A stretch of 64,000 nt of DNA from Gambelia wislizenii (Eukaryota; Chordata; Lepidosauria; Squamata; Crotaphytidae), in assembly GCA_030847615.1 (NCBI GenBank), contig JAUMIR010000003.1, positions 191,961,149 to 192,025,148 on the forward strand, given 5' to 3'. The position numbers and the translations under genes are program-made. The notes below the pieces were generated by a model. It saw only the letters and a list, made by a program, of their open reading frames with translations. It was not told the origin of the DNA and ran no database searches. Positions 32,234 through 42,357 of this stretch are shown piece after piece (the first letter of the stretch is position 1; the number at the start of each line of letters is the position of its first letter).

Positions 32234-34385
32234 ACTCACAACCTTCAGATTATGAGACTTGTTTGGGAAATTTCCAAGGCCGCTCCCTAACTTGTACATG
32301 ACTCCAGAATTAGTGACTGGGGAGTCCCTGGTTTACTTGCTAACCATGTGAAAGGCCACAGCAAGCCATATTATTAAATATTGGTAGTTATGTGATATTC
32401 CAAGAAGGGGGCTGGAAGGTAACACAAGAACAAGATTAACTAGCAAAGAAAGGCCAAATGGGATGACTGCTGTATGAGAGGGATGGAAAGGTTTTATACA
32501 GCTTTTGTGGCTATTGTCGTCTTTTCTGCAGCAATGTCCTGGCATTATCTCATCATGTGGAGTATCATTTAAAATTGTGGCATCATGAAAAGCCTCCAGG
32601 GATTTGTTACAAACCATTTGTTTTAAATACTTGCTATTATTATCTGCTCTCTCCCTCTGGAACATGTTGCACCACCTCTCCCCTGACAACCCTCCCCCAA
32701 TAAAATCAAACAAACCCCAAGCCCTGATATACTTTGAGTAAAAGTGTTGAGATCCCCTGTAATTGGTGGCCCCTACCTTGGCTGAGAAATTTGCCCTTCT
32801 CAGTTGTACCAGTCATCTACCCAGTGCATTGAAAAGTAGTAGGAAGCCATTAACTTATCTTGTTTATCTGCCGTGGAAAAGGATTCCCCCATCCATCATG
32901 TTTTGTTGCCAGTGTTCCCAGCATGCACCACAATAGTCTATGGGGATTGTGAGTCCTCCAGTATCTGATTTGACTTTAAAAATAAAGTTGCTGTGACTTA
33001 AAGTACAGCACTTACACAGGCAGTTACCCAAGCTGAAACTGACCTTGGCAGTATGAAACAGGGCAATCTTTCCATGAGAATAAACACTCCTCAAATAATT
33101 TCTCCAATCTACAAGGCGCAAACAGACTCTTTGTCAACATCAAGCATGCATGTTTCTCTTCCAATTACTTTTTTTTGTTTGTTTCTTGAACAAAGCAATG
33201 GCAGAGGACAACACAGATGAAATTCAACTCTCTGTGTCTGCTTTCTCCCCTATCTCTCCTGTACAATATCAGAGTTCAGTGAGGCAGCAAAACATCTCAT
33301 TCTAGGACTGAATCTTTGTCAAATTTCTGCTCCAGTGTGATCACCATAGGGAAACCATTTGCATCTATTGACCTTCAACAACAATAATTTATTTTGGGGG
33401 GATTTGTAGTGGTGAGCCGAAGCCTGAAATATTGGTGGGGAGGATGAGCAAAGTCTTTCCTGAGAGTATATAGTGGACAATAGTAGTGTTCACAGCATCC
33501 AGTGTATTCAGCTCATAGCCTGTAAAAACAAAAATGTAAGAGGAACAGGACTGGCTAAAACTTAACCTCCATCTAGCACAGCTTTATCTTTCCAGCCATG
33601 GCATTTTAGGGATCAGACTTTCTTCACTGTCATTTGTCCCCAGTATCTGCTATTTAAAAAGGTACTGCCTCTGAGTATGGAATTGTCATGGCTAATACTG
33701 CATTTTTAAAAATCTCTGGGCTGTGCTTATAGAATTAGAAGAATTAGAAGAATTAGAAACTAATTTTCTCTAGTCTAAAATCTGCTGCTTTTCTGTAGTT
33801 TTTCCAATGATATTAACCCTAGGATAGTAGGGCTCTTTTAAGTAAGGTACAGAATACATTTGCAGGTTTTTAAAATTTCTTCTTCACTGCATAACTCCAC
33901 TGGAGTTTCTTGAGACAGCTACTTCAGATAGCAGATTTGGGAATCATGCAAGCTCAGCAATTTAATAGCTATGTAATTTGTTACTATTGTATTTTTTCTG
34001 CTAAAGGTGGGAAGATATGCTTGTGGATGGCTGTCAGTTCAAGGACTAAAATAATTCTGTTGGCTCTAGTTATGAGGTGCCTTAACTTACACAGAAGACA
34101 CCATGTCCTGTTCTGCCTCAGGCAGCAGGATATCTTGAGATGGTGTTGCTGTGGAATCCAAGACAAACTGGGAAGACCTATTTGAATTTTAAATTCAGAA
34201 CATTTTGGCATAAGCAAGTTAAATATTTGTAACTTATTGGGGGTATGGTATTTTGCTGTGCTCATTGAATGGGCAAATTCTATTGTTCTTGCAGGATTTC
34301 TTTTTCATTCTTTGCATCCTGTCATCCTGTGGATTGTGTACAGAAGCTATGTATAGAGAGTCCCTTCAGACAGTGACTGCATTTA
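32234..34385. other. Unassigned sequence
   Basis: No family recognised. There is a (GAATTA)-like triple at 33,733-33,758. Open frames up to 126 codons lack any motif. Confidence 0.45.
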
Positions 34386-34399
34386 AAAAAAAACTTATT

Positions 34400-35384
34400 A
34401 TTGCTAAGGTTTAAAGGCGCACACAAAAGCAGCTCTGCAGCGCCTAACATCCTGCTTCACAACAGCTGCAGAGCTGTTTGGGCTGGAATTCAACCTGAAG
34501 AAAACAGAAGTTCTTTACCAGCCTGCACCACAGGACGAACACCACCATCCCCACATTGCTGTCGGAAAATCTGTACTCAAGTCCATTCAGCAGTTCACCT
34601 ACCTGGGAAGCATCATCTCCTCAGATGCCAAGATTGACAAACAGATCGATCACAGATTAGCAAAGGCACATAGCACATTTGGAAGACTTTACAAAAGAGT
34701 CTGGAGTAATAAACACCTGAGACGAAACACTAAAATCAGTGTGTATAGAGCCATTGTACTGTCTATTCTCCTGTATGGGTCTGAAACATGGGTCACCTAT
34801 CGCCACCACCTACGACTCCTCGAGCACTTTCATCAGCGCTGTCTACGCACAATCCTAAATATACACTGGACTGACTATGTGACGAATGTTGCTGTCCTTG
34901 AGCAAGCAGGGATCACCAGTATTGAGGCCATGATATTGAGAACGCAGCTGCATTGGGCAGGGCACGTTTCTAGGATGGAGGACCATCGCCTCCCAAAAAT
35001 ACTACTCTACAGTGAACTCGCCACGGGTCAGCATAAGAGGGGCGCTCCAAAAAAGCAATACAAAGACTCCCTGAAACAACATCTCAGACTCAGCCAAATA
35101 GATCACCAACAGTGGTCCGCCCTGGCCTCACATCGGAAGGCATGGAGACACACTATCCACAATGCTGCAGCCTTATTTGAGAACTCACGCCGTAAAAATC
35201 TTGAAGAGAAATGACAACGCAAAAAGAATCACAACCCAAAAACATCACCCAAGGACACCTTCTGCTGTGCTTTCTGCAACCGGACTTGTTTATCATGGAT
35301 TGGCCTTTTTAGTCATCAGCGCGCTTGCAGAGAGTGTGGGATGAATCCTTCCTGAATCTTTGTTTGCGAAGAAAAGCCAGAGAG
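34400..35384 (+). mobile_element. LINE A copy 1: non-LTR element 3' portion
   Basis: A 5'-truncated LINE that retains the end of ORF2 and a 3' UTR ending near (GA)n and then (ATT)n at 35,388. Two other copies are in the window: 51,045-51,690 (plus) and 39,438-39,661 (minus). I could not assign the clade. RTE, I or Nimb-like groups are candidates because of the C-terminal zinc-finger-like Cys/His motif. Confidence 0.8.
34420..35214 (+). pseudogene. LINE A reverse transcriptase C-terminal part
   Basis: Begins with an RT thumb-proximal segment (LFGLEFNLKKTEVLYQPAPQ, FTYLGSIISSDAKIDKQIDH) in one frame, then continues in 34,741-35,214. The later part has VYRAIVLSILLYGSETWVTY, HWAGHVSRMEDHRLPK and GAPKKQYKDSLKQHL. 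A stop near 35,212 precedes a Cys-rich tail that in the 51-kb copy reads CCAFCNRTCLSQIGLFNHQH. The catalytic YxDD region lies upstream of the truncation. Not functional. Confidence 0.8.
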
Positions 35385-35387
35385 AGA

Positions 35388-35420
35388 GATTATTATTATT
35401 ATTATTATTATTATTATTTA
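35388..35420. repeat. (ATT)n microsatellite
   Basis: About ten ATT units directly after LINE A copy 1, possibly grown from its tail. Confidence 0.9.
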
Positions 35421-35689
35421 CTGTATTACACCATTAGATAGGAAAATACTCTTCTAGTAACATAACCTCCCTTTATGCTGCTTTCATCAATTTCAAAGCA
35501 GCTTTTGACTCCATATCCTGTTCTGCACTGTGGAAAAAATTGGAGGTATCTACAATTGATAAATGACTGCTTCATTTAATACGAATGCTACATGAAGGGA
35601 CTTCCCTTAAAGAGAGATATACACCCCAGGGCCATCTTACCAGAGCAATAAAAACCAGAGCAATAAAAACTCTCTCTCTTTTTTTTTTT

Positions 35690-36891
35690 TTTATAAAGTT
35701 ACCAGCTTGGTAGATGAAGGGAATGCTGTGGATATCGCATACCTTGATTATAGTAAGCCCTTCAACAAGGTTCCCCATGACATTCTTGCAAACAAGCTTG
35801 TAAAATGTGGGCTAGACAAGTTAATATTTCAATTGTTTTGTAATTGGTTGACCGGCCGAACCCAAAGGGTGCTCAGCAGTGGCTCCTCTTCATCTTGGAA
35901 AGATGTGACCATTGGGGAGCCACATGGTTCTGTCCTGGGCCCAGTGCTATTCAACATCTTTTTCAATGACTTGGATGATGGAATTAGGGGCATACTTATC
36001 AAATTTGCAGATAACACCAAATTAGGAGGTGTAGCTAATACCCTTAGAGGACTGGATCAAAATTCAAAATAATCTGGATAGACTGGAGAGCTGGGCCAAA
36101 GCTAACAAAATGAAATTCAGTACGGAGAAATGCAAGGTACTGCACTTAGGGTGGAAAAATGAAATGCGTAGATAGGATGGGAGACACCTGGCTGAATGAG
36201 ACTACATGCGAAAGGGATCTAGGAGTCCTAGTAGACCACAAGTTGAACATGAATCAACAGTGTGATGCGGCAGCTAAAAAGGCCAATGCAATTTTGGGCT
36301 GCATCAATAGAAGTATAGTGTCTAGATCAAGGAAAGTAATACTGCCGCTCTATTCTGCCTTGGTCAGACCTCACTTAGAATACAGTGTCCAGTTCTGGGC
36401 ACCACAATTCAAAAAGGATATGGACAAATTGGAGCGTGTCCAGAGAAGGGTGACTAAAATGGTGAAAGGTCTGAAACCATGCCTTATGAGGAGAGACTTA
36501 GGGAAATGGGTATGTTTAGCCTGGAAAAAAGACAGCTAAGAGGCAATATGATGTATTGAAATATTTGAAGGGGTGTCACGTTGACGATGGAGCAGGCTTG
36601 TTTTCTGCTGCTCCAGAGACTGGAACACGGAGCAATGGATGCAGGCTCCAGGATCAGATATTCCACCTCAACATTAGGAGGAACTTTTTGACAGTAAGAG
36701 CTGTTCGGCAGTGGAACACACTCCCTCAGTGCATGGTGGGGTCTCCTTCCTTGGGGGTCTTTAAACAGAGGCTGGATGGCCATCTGTCGGGGATGTTTTG
36801 ATCGTGATTTCCTGCATGGCAGGGGGTTGGACTGGATGGCCCTCGTGGTCTCTTCCAACTCTACAATTCTATGATTCTATGATTCTATGAG
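35690..36891 (+). mobile_element. CR1 LINE nested in LINE B
   Basis: A 5'-truncated CR1 from the RT palm to the tandem tail ending TTCTATGATTCTATGA at about 36,891. Next to its 5' side LINE B shows a tandem ACCAGAGCAATAAA duplication and a pyrimidine run. LINE B reading resumes directly after the tail, which fixes this as the younger insertion. Confidence 0.9.
35707..36801 (+). pseudogene. CR1 reverse transcriptase, frameshifted
   Basis: In order: YLDYSKPFNKVPHDILANKL (palm A), GEPHGSVLGPVLFNIFFNDL (palm B), then FADNTKLGGVANTL in place of the usual FADD catalytic motif, so the second Asp is Asn. After a frameshift near 36,070 come [20 protein letters not shown] and [17 protein letters not shown]. 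After another near 36,540 come [18 protein letters not shown] and SLGVFKQRLDGHL. Loss of the catalytic Asp and two frameshifts make it inactive. Confidence 0.9.
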
Positions 36892-36971
36892 TAAAGCAAG
36901 GCTGCATACTGGCACCGCTCCTGTTTAATTTTTATATCAATTCCATGGTGGGCTATTTTCATAATACCAAT

Positions 36972-37009
<38 letters not shown>

Positions 37010-37026
37010 TAGCTGGAAGAAATATT

Positions 37027-38177
37027 GTGGTGCTGCTTTATGTAGATGATGCAGCCATTCTATCAAGAATGCCTGTCAGCCTGAGAAGAGCACTGAGATC
37101 ATTGTCTCTTTTCTGCAAAGAAGATTATTTAGTGCTTAACTACCAAAAAACTAAAATTATGACTTTTGCCAAAAAAACTAGGGATCACTCCTGGTCCATA
37201 GATGGCCACAGGATAGAACAGGTCTTCAGCTTTAAATACCTGGGCATAGTCTTTCATGCTACAGGAAGCAGAAAAACACATGGAGATTATATTACTAACA
37301 ATACTCAGAGGAGCTCAATGGCTATACAAAAATTCTTTAGATCCAAAGGAGGACATTACATTCCAGCAGCCCTGAAGCTTTTTGAAACAAAGTAATCACT
37401 CAACTTTTATACAGTGCCTAGCTAGGTCCTTTCCCCAACTTTGCTCCTCTGGAGTGCATACAGTCTAAGTTTTTTAGATCAATCCTTCAGGCTCCAAAAT
37501 GTGTTTCCAATGCCATCCTGTGGCTGGAGACAGGTTTTTTGAGAGTTGAGGCCAGAGTCTGGATGGCCATTCTTATTTATTGGCTCAGGTTATCCTTTTT
37601 TCCTATTGGTCTTGCTCCACTTGTTCTGAAGGATGACTTTCAATCTAGATGGTATCATGTGGTCACATCTAAGTTTTTGGCCTTGGGTCTTTCCTCTGAT
37701 TCTTTATTAAATATGGGATTTGACCAGGCCAAAGCGGTTATAAAACAGCATATCACTGATAGAGAATGTCAAATGGATCTTGACAGTTCCCCTTAGTTTA
37801 TTGTCATTGAATACAGCAGATACCTTTCAATCCCTATGGCATATTTAAGTAATTTAGAATTGCCAAAACATTGTAGTGCCTTTACTTTCACACAATGTCA
37901 TGCTCTTCCTTCAGCTGTCCTTGAAGGATGTTATAGGAAAATTCCTTATCTAGAGAGACACTGCCCATGTGACGCTGGCCAAAATAAATCTGTAGAGCAT
38001 ATGCTTCTCCAGTGCTTGTTCTATAGAGACTTACGATCTGATTTCATCCAGCCAATACTTTGCAAATATCCTGGATGCTCTGAGCAGTTCTATGATGCCC
38101 TGCTATTCTCTGACACTAATCCTACTATAATTTACAAGGTAGCTAAATTTTGCATAGCAGCAATTAAAGTGAGATGA
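37027..38177 (+). pseudogene. LINE B reverse transcriptase C-terminal part
   Basis: Three open pieces in turn. 37,027-37,395 has LLYVDDAAILSRMP, YQKTKIMTFAK and FKYLGIVFHATGS. 37,539-37,796 is a thumb/connector region. 37,836-38,177 ends with RHCPCDAGQNKSVEHMLLQC, a Cys/His motif usual at the end of such ORF2 proteins. Stops or frameshifts separate the pieces. Confidence 0.72.
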
Positions 38178-38490
38178 GCAATAATCAGCAACATGGATTA
38201 GTATATTATGGATTGTTTTTCTGATATTTAAACACCAATCAGATATGTAATATGCAATTTTATTATGTTTTACTTTATTTGCTTATGATTTTTAAATGAT
38301 TTAAAATGTTTGTTTGTCTGATATTTAAACACCAACCATATATGTAATATGCAATTTTGCTCTGTTTTATTTTACCCTGCTTATGGCTTTTAAATGTTTT
38401 AAATGTTTTTAAATGTTTGTATTTGCATATTGCTGGTTCTTGTTTACTGGTCTTTGACCGTAATAAATGCTTACTTACTTACTTACTTAC

Positions 38491-38780
38491 TATTTTATAA
38501 TTATTTTTTGTGATGTTTAGGTACTGCTTTTCTGTTATTTCACTATATACTCTTACAAGAGTCCCAAGCATCAAAAGAATATTTACTGATGCTTTAAATG
38601 AACTGATACTACTTGCTCCCTGATTCTGCTTTCATATTAGACTTTCTAATCTGAATCCTGCTAAAAGTTTGTGATAGCTTGTTGTTGTTCTTGTTATTTT
38701 TATTTTTGATACAGTGTAACAGCACTCTTATGCCAACTAATATTCACTTAGTATTTCAATGTAAGGCCATGCCACCAATT

Positions 38781-38828
<48 letters not shown>

Positions 38829-38865
38829 TTGATTCTTAGAGTAAGATCATGCAGATCATGCCAGG
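38491..38865. other. Spacer with (CA)n(GA)n microsatellite
   Basis: A (CA)n run joined to a (GA)n run at about 38,780-38,822. Nothing else recognised. Confidence 0.7.
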
Positions 38866-39150
38866 GAACCCTGGTGGAGCAGTGGTTAAATGCCAGTACT
38901 GCAAGTAACCATGTTGCAAGTTTGATTTCAGAGGGGTCCAAGGTTTACTCAGCCTTCCATCCTTTCTTAGGTCAGTAAAATGAGTACCTGACTTGTGGGG
39001 GTAATTAGCTAACACACATTGGAAACTGCATAATGCAGTGTAGACGTGTAAATTGCTATTGCTTAAAAGAAATTGTAAGCTATCCTGATAGCCTTTGTGG
39101 CTGAAGAGCAGGGTATATTAATACCTATTTAAATAAAATTTTTTAAAAAA
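38866..39150 (+). mobile_element. Sauria-type tRNA SINE
   Basis: The head CCTGGTGGAGCAGTGGTTAA (A-box region) is followed by a decayed B-box region. Then come GTCAGTAAAATGAGTACC, GGGGGTAATTAGC, a TTGTAAGCTATCC and TTTGTGGCTGAAGAG segment, and an AAATAAAA tail. This order is that of the squamate Sauria SINE family. Confidence 0.8.
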
Positions 39151-39351
39151 AGTTGATGGGAGAAGGCATGAGACACCTAGGCAGTGTTTGGCTGCACTTC
39201 TGGCACTAGGAGGAAACATGAGCTCTTACCCTCCCAGATCTCCAGCAAGTACCTTAGATTTCTGGTAACAATTACATTTCTCTCCTAGCTGCAGCAATCT
39301 GTATCCCACACACCCTGTGCCCTTCTCTGGCTACTAAACAGCCTCCCTGGC

Positions 39352-39437
39352 CATTAGATTTCCAAAGAAGTGTGCAGCTGCCCTTTGAAACAGGCTCTCA
39401 CGGAGATGTACTGCACAAGAGGTTACTAGATTAACAT
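39352..39437. repeat. 86-bp direct repeat, left copy
   Basis: Begins CATTAGATTTCCAAAGAAGT and ends TTACTAGATTAACAT. Identical in length to 39,662-39,747, with 7 mismatches by eye. Flanks the LINE A fragment. Confidence 0.92.
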
Positions 39438-39661
39438 CTCTCTCTATGGTTTTTCTTTGCAAATGAAGATTCAAGAAGGACTCATCCTGCACTTTCTGCA
39501 AGCGTGCTGATGACTGAAAAGGCCAATCCATGATAAACAAGTCCAGTTGCAGAAAGCACAGCAGAAGGTCTCCTTGGGTGATGTTTCTGGGTTGTGATTC
39601 TTTCTGCGTTGTCGTTTCTCTTCAAGACTTTTACGGCGTGAGTTCTCAAATAAGGCTGCAG
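39438..39661 (-). mobile_element. LINE A copy 2: 224-bp 3' fragment
   Basis: Minus-strand copy of the end of LINE A, from GCTGCAGCCTTATTTGAGAA to its GAGAG-type tail, inserted exactly between the two 86-bp direct repeats. It covers the last ORF2 codons (the Cys-rich region) and the 3' UTR. Confidence 0.9.
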
Positions 39662-39747
39662 CATTAGATTGCCAAAGAAGTGTGCAGCTACCCTTTGAAA
39701 CAGGCTCTCATGGAGATGCACTGCACAAGGGATTACTAGATGAACAT
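39662..39747. repeat. 86-bp direct repeat, right copy
   Basis: Partner of 39,352-39,437. Differences include T/G, G/A, C/T, T/C, A/G, G/A and T/G substitutions and no indels. Confidence 0.92.
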
Positions 39748-40759
39748 AAACCCGGGTTAAAAGCACACATGCCAACAAAAGTATTCTGACCTGAATGATT
39801 TGTCTTGAAATTCCTAATGGTGAATTTCCCTTCATTGGATCTCCACAATGATTTTTTTAAAATTGAGTTGTCCAGCCTGATCTCGGTATTTTTTTTCCAG
39901 ACCTTATCATGTATATATGTTTAGAATTTTTTTGTTCCAGAATGTACCTTGCAAAATATCAGTCTGTGTGGATATTTTGTGGTGTGGTGAATCACTCTGG
40001 ATTTGGGTTTACGTCTCTCTGTAGAGCTGAGATCAGGGAATTTCAGTTCTGCAGGTTTCTGCCAGAAGCTGACCCATTACATACTCATTGGCAAGATATA
40101 GACCAGCACAGCAGTATATTTGATTACTAGGTAATTGGCAAGTGTATAAGACACTCCCTGCCCCAATCACAGGAGTAGGTTTGCAACATTTTTAAAATTA
40201 TACATGTATTTTTTTTAAAAGGTGAGAACTGAATGCTTAAAAATATTCACCAGAATTCTATATGACCTCTTACATTTTGTAACTTTACATATACATAGCT
40301 ATGTAGTAGAGGTACTAAAAAACCCACTTACTGAATTGTGAAAATGTGTACTAGGACTCCAGCAAGAGTGCCCTGTGTGCATTGGGACTGATGTTCATTG
40401 GTACACAATGTGCATCAGTGTGCAAAGCACATCAGTACATGATGCACATTGGCGCACAGTACACACCACTATGCCTCAAGCACTGATGTGCATTGCACAC
40501 AGATGCACATTAGGCACTTTGCTAGATCTGCTATGTAGTAACGGAACAGCAGCCATCTACTTGATATGAGTGTTATGCAACTGCGCAATTCTAATTCCTG
40601 CATACGTATGTTTGTTTAGGGAGACATAAAGCCCCAATGGGATTTCAGTAATTAAAGATTATAGAAGATTGGAAACTCTCATTTCATGTCACCCTCATTT
40701 TTAGCAGAATATTTAAATGTGGAAATAAATATGTTGAACAAAAATGACTGCTCTGCCAC
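39748..40759. other. Spacer with a TGCACAT-rich minisatellite
   Basis: Apart from the degenerate repeat at 40,372-40,515 nothing is recognised. Confidence 0.5.
40372..40515. repeat. Degenerate GATGCACATTGG minisatellite
   Basis: Repeated variants of TGTGCATTGG, GTGCATCAGTG, ATGCACATTGGCGCAC and GATGCACATTAG on one strand, with no constant period. Confidence 0.65.
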
Positions 40760-40789
40760 CCTGATTATGTGACGAATGAGATCTGTCAG

Positions 40790-41094
40790 CTGACGAGCTT
40801 GAGTAGCTTTAAAAAAGCACTCAAGACGGATCTCTTTCGGCAGGCCTTTCCTGATTAGATCCCAGCCTCAGGAGCTCAGTCTTCTGGCTTTTTAAAAATT
40901 ATGTATATATTTGTTTTTAATGTGTTTTTAGTTAGAAGGTTTTAATCTTATTGTGTTTAATGTCTTTTTATGGGGGAGGGGTGGGTGGGTGGTGTTTTTA
41001 GTCATTATTATAATGTTTTAATTGTTGGAAGCTGCCCCGATTGTTTTTAGCAGAGGGGCGGGGTATAAATAATAATAATAATAATAATAATAAT
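40790..41094 (+). mobile_element. LINE 3' end with (AAT)n tail
   Basis: A short frame with TTTAAAAAAGCACTCAAGAC and CTCTTTCGGCAGGCCTTTCC (an LFRQAF-type ORF end) is followed by a T-rich 3' UTR. GAAGCTGCCCCGATTG, GGGCGGGGTATAAATAATAA and the (AAT)n run at 41,070-41,094 complete it. This is a common squamate LINE end (L2/CR1-like). Confidence 0.65.
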
Positions 41095-41400
41095 TGAATC
41101 CCACACATTATTTTTACTGTATCCCATAGAGTTATGTTACAATGCAAGATAGTTAGACCATGCTTAATGAATTATACTTCAGAACTATAACTTACACTCA
41201 TACAATGCATAGAGAATCCCTCTACTAAAATAAAAGATGTTTTTAGAAGTAATTTATTAACTGGATAAATGTAACATGCCAGAACACATAAAGGGCTTAA
41301 TTCATGTCCTTATGGGATTTATCTTCCAGCTTCAAAGGATACTGCTGCTTCTTTGGCAAACATCACTGTTTGTAAATGTGTTCAACATGAATAAGAACTC

Positions 41401-41431
<31 letters not shown>

Positions 41432-41807
41432 TTAATAATAATATATGCACTTCTACACACACACGTTTACTAGTCAATTTCATTACCAGTTGTTGCTGTC
41501 CTTTGAGATTGTCCCATTCCATCTTTCCCATGAACTTGGAAGGTAAGTGATGATGACTTGCCAGGTGTTTTCAAATGAACTTTAGGGCTGATAAGGAATT
41601 TGAAGCTAGAAACATATTCATATATCTACTTAGCCACATGTAAGGTTGCATGGGTGATGTGGAGATGGGCTATCTACCCCATCTTGGCTCCATTTTTGAG
41701 CCCTGCAGTTCTAACAACATAGGACTTTTGCCCCATTTTAGCCTTGGGCAGTCCTCACAATGCCCAGAACTAAGATGGGGTAAAGCCTGATAAACCATTA
41801 TATTAAA
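41095..41807. other. Spacer with (ATT)n
   Basis: An (ATT)n run at 41,401-41,430. Otherwise nothing recognised. Confidence 0.5.
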
Positions 41808-42077
41808 ACTAGCTAGACCTGATGTAACATATGTCAATGATGTGTTGATGGTGAGTTGCTTTTCTGACCTGCCCCCGGTGCCTCTGCCCCACTGCAAGTT
41901 GACTGCATAGGTCCTGTTGGAGTGACAGCAGTGGCATCCTGCTGCCTCCACCAGTCCCACCACCACCATGGTTGACTGTGTGGGTTGACAGTCAGCTGGC
42001 AGTGGTAGCATTGGGGACAGTTCAGCAGAGCAACTCAATGCACCACCAACATATGTTACGCAGGATACAGCTAGTTT
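41808..42077. mobile_element. Small TIR element (AAACTAGCT ends)
   Basis: AAACTAGCTAGACCTGATGT through AACATATG at the left matches, inverted, the right end (reverse complement AAACTAGCTGTATCCTGCGT through AACATATG). The arms are about 40 bp. The interior is CAG/CTG-rich. No target duplication was settled and no transposase is present. Confidence 0.6.
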
Positions 42078-42237
42078 GAGCAGAAGTAGCGGTGTCCCAC
42101 TATCACTGCCATCTCTGCCACTGCTGCTATTGAGCATTTGGTTTCTCTCAGAGTAGCAGCAGTGGCCTCCCACTGCTGCCATTCCTGCTGCCACTGCCAA
42201 GTTGACTCAGCAGTGACAGGGTGATGACCTCCCCCTA

Positions 42238-42357
42238 TTCAGTCTGGCAAGGCCCCAGCTCTGCAGCAGTGGCAGTGGGGCCATGACCTCCTCCCCCATT
42301 CAGTCTAGCAAGGCTGCAGCTTGGCAGCAGTAGTGGCAGGGCCATGACCTCCCCCCG
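42238..42357. repeat. 60-bp tandem repeat, two copies
   Basis: TTCAGTCTGGCAAGG and GCCATGACCTCC landmarks recur 60 bp apart, with a weaker third trace just upstream. Confidence 0.75.

Larger units (their letters stand above)
35421..38490 (+). mobile_element. LINE B (L2/CR1-superfamily-like), split by CR1
   Basis: The first part (35,421-35,670) encodes a FINFKAAFDSISCSALWKKL-type RT palm A region. After the CR1 insertion the ORF resumes at about 36,893 with VKQGCILAPLLFNFYINS, followed by a (CA)n run at 36,978-37,009 and LLYVDDAAILSR (YVDD catalytic motif). The 3' end is a (TTAC)n tail at about 38,461-38,490. Clade is inferred from motif style only. Confidence 0.75.
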
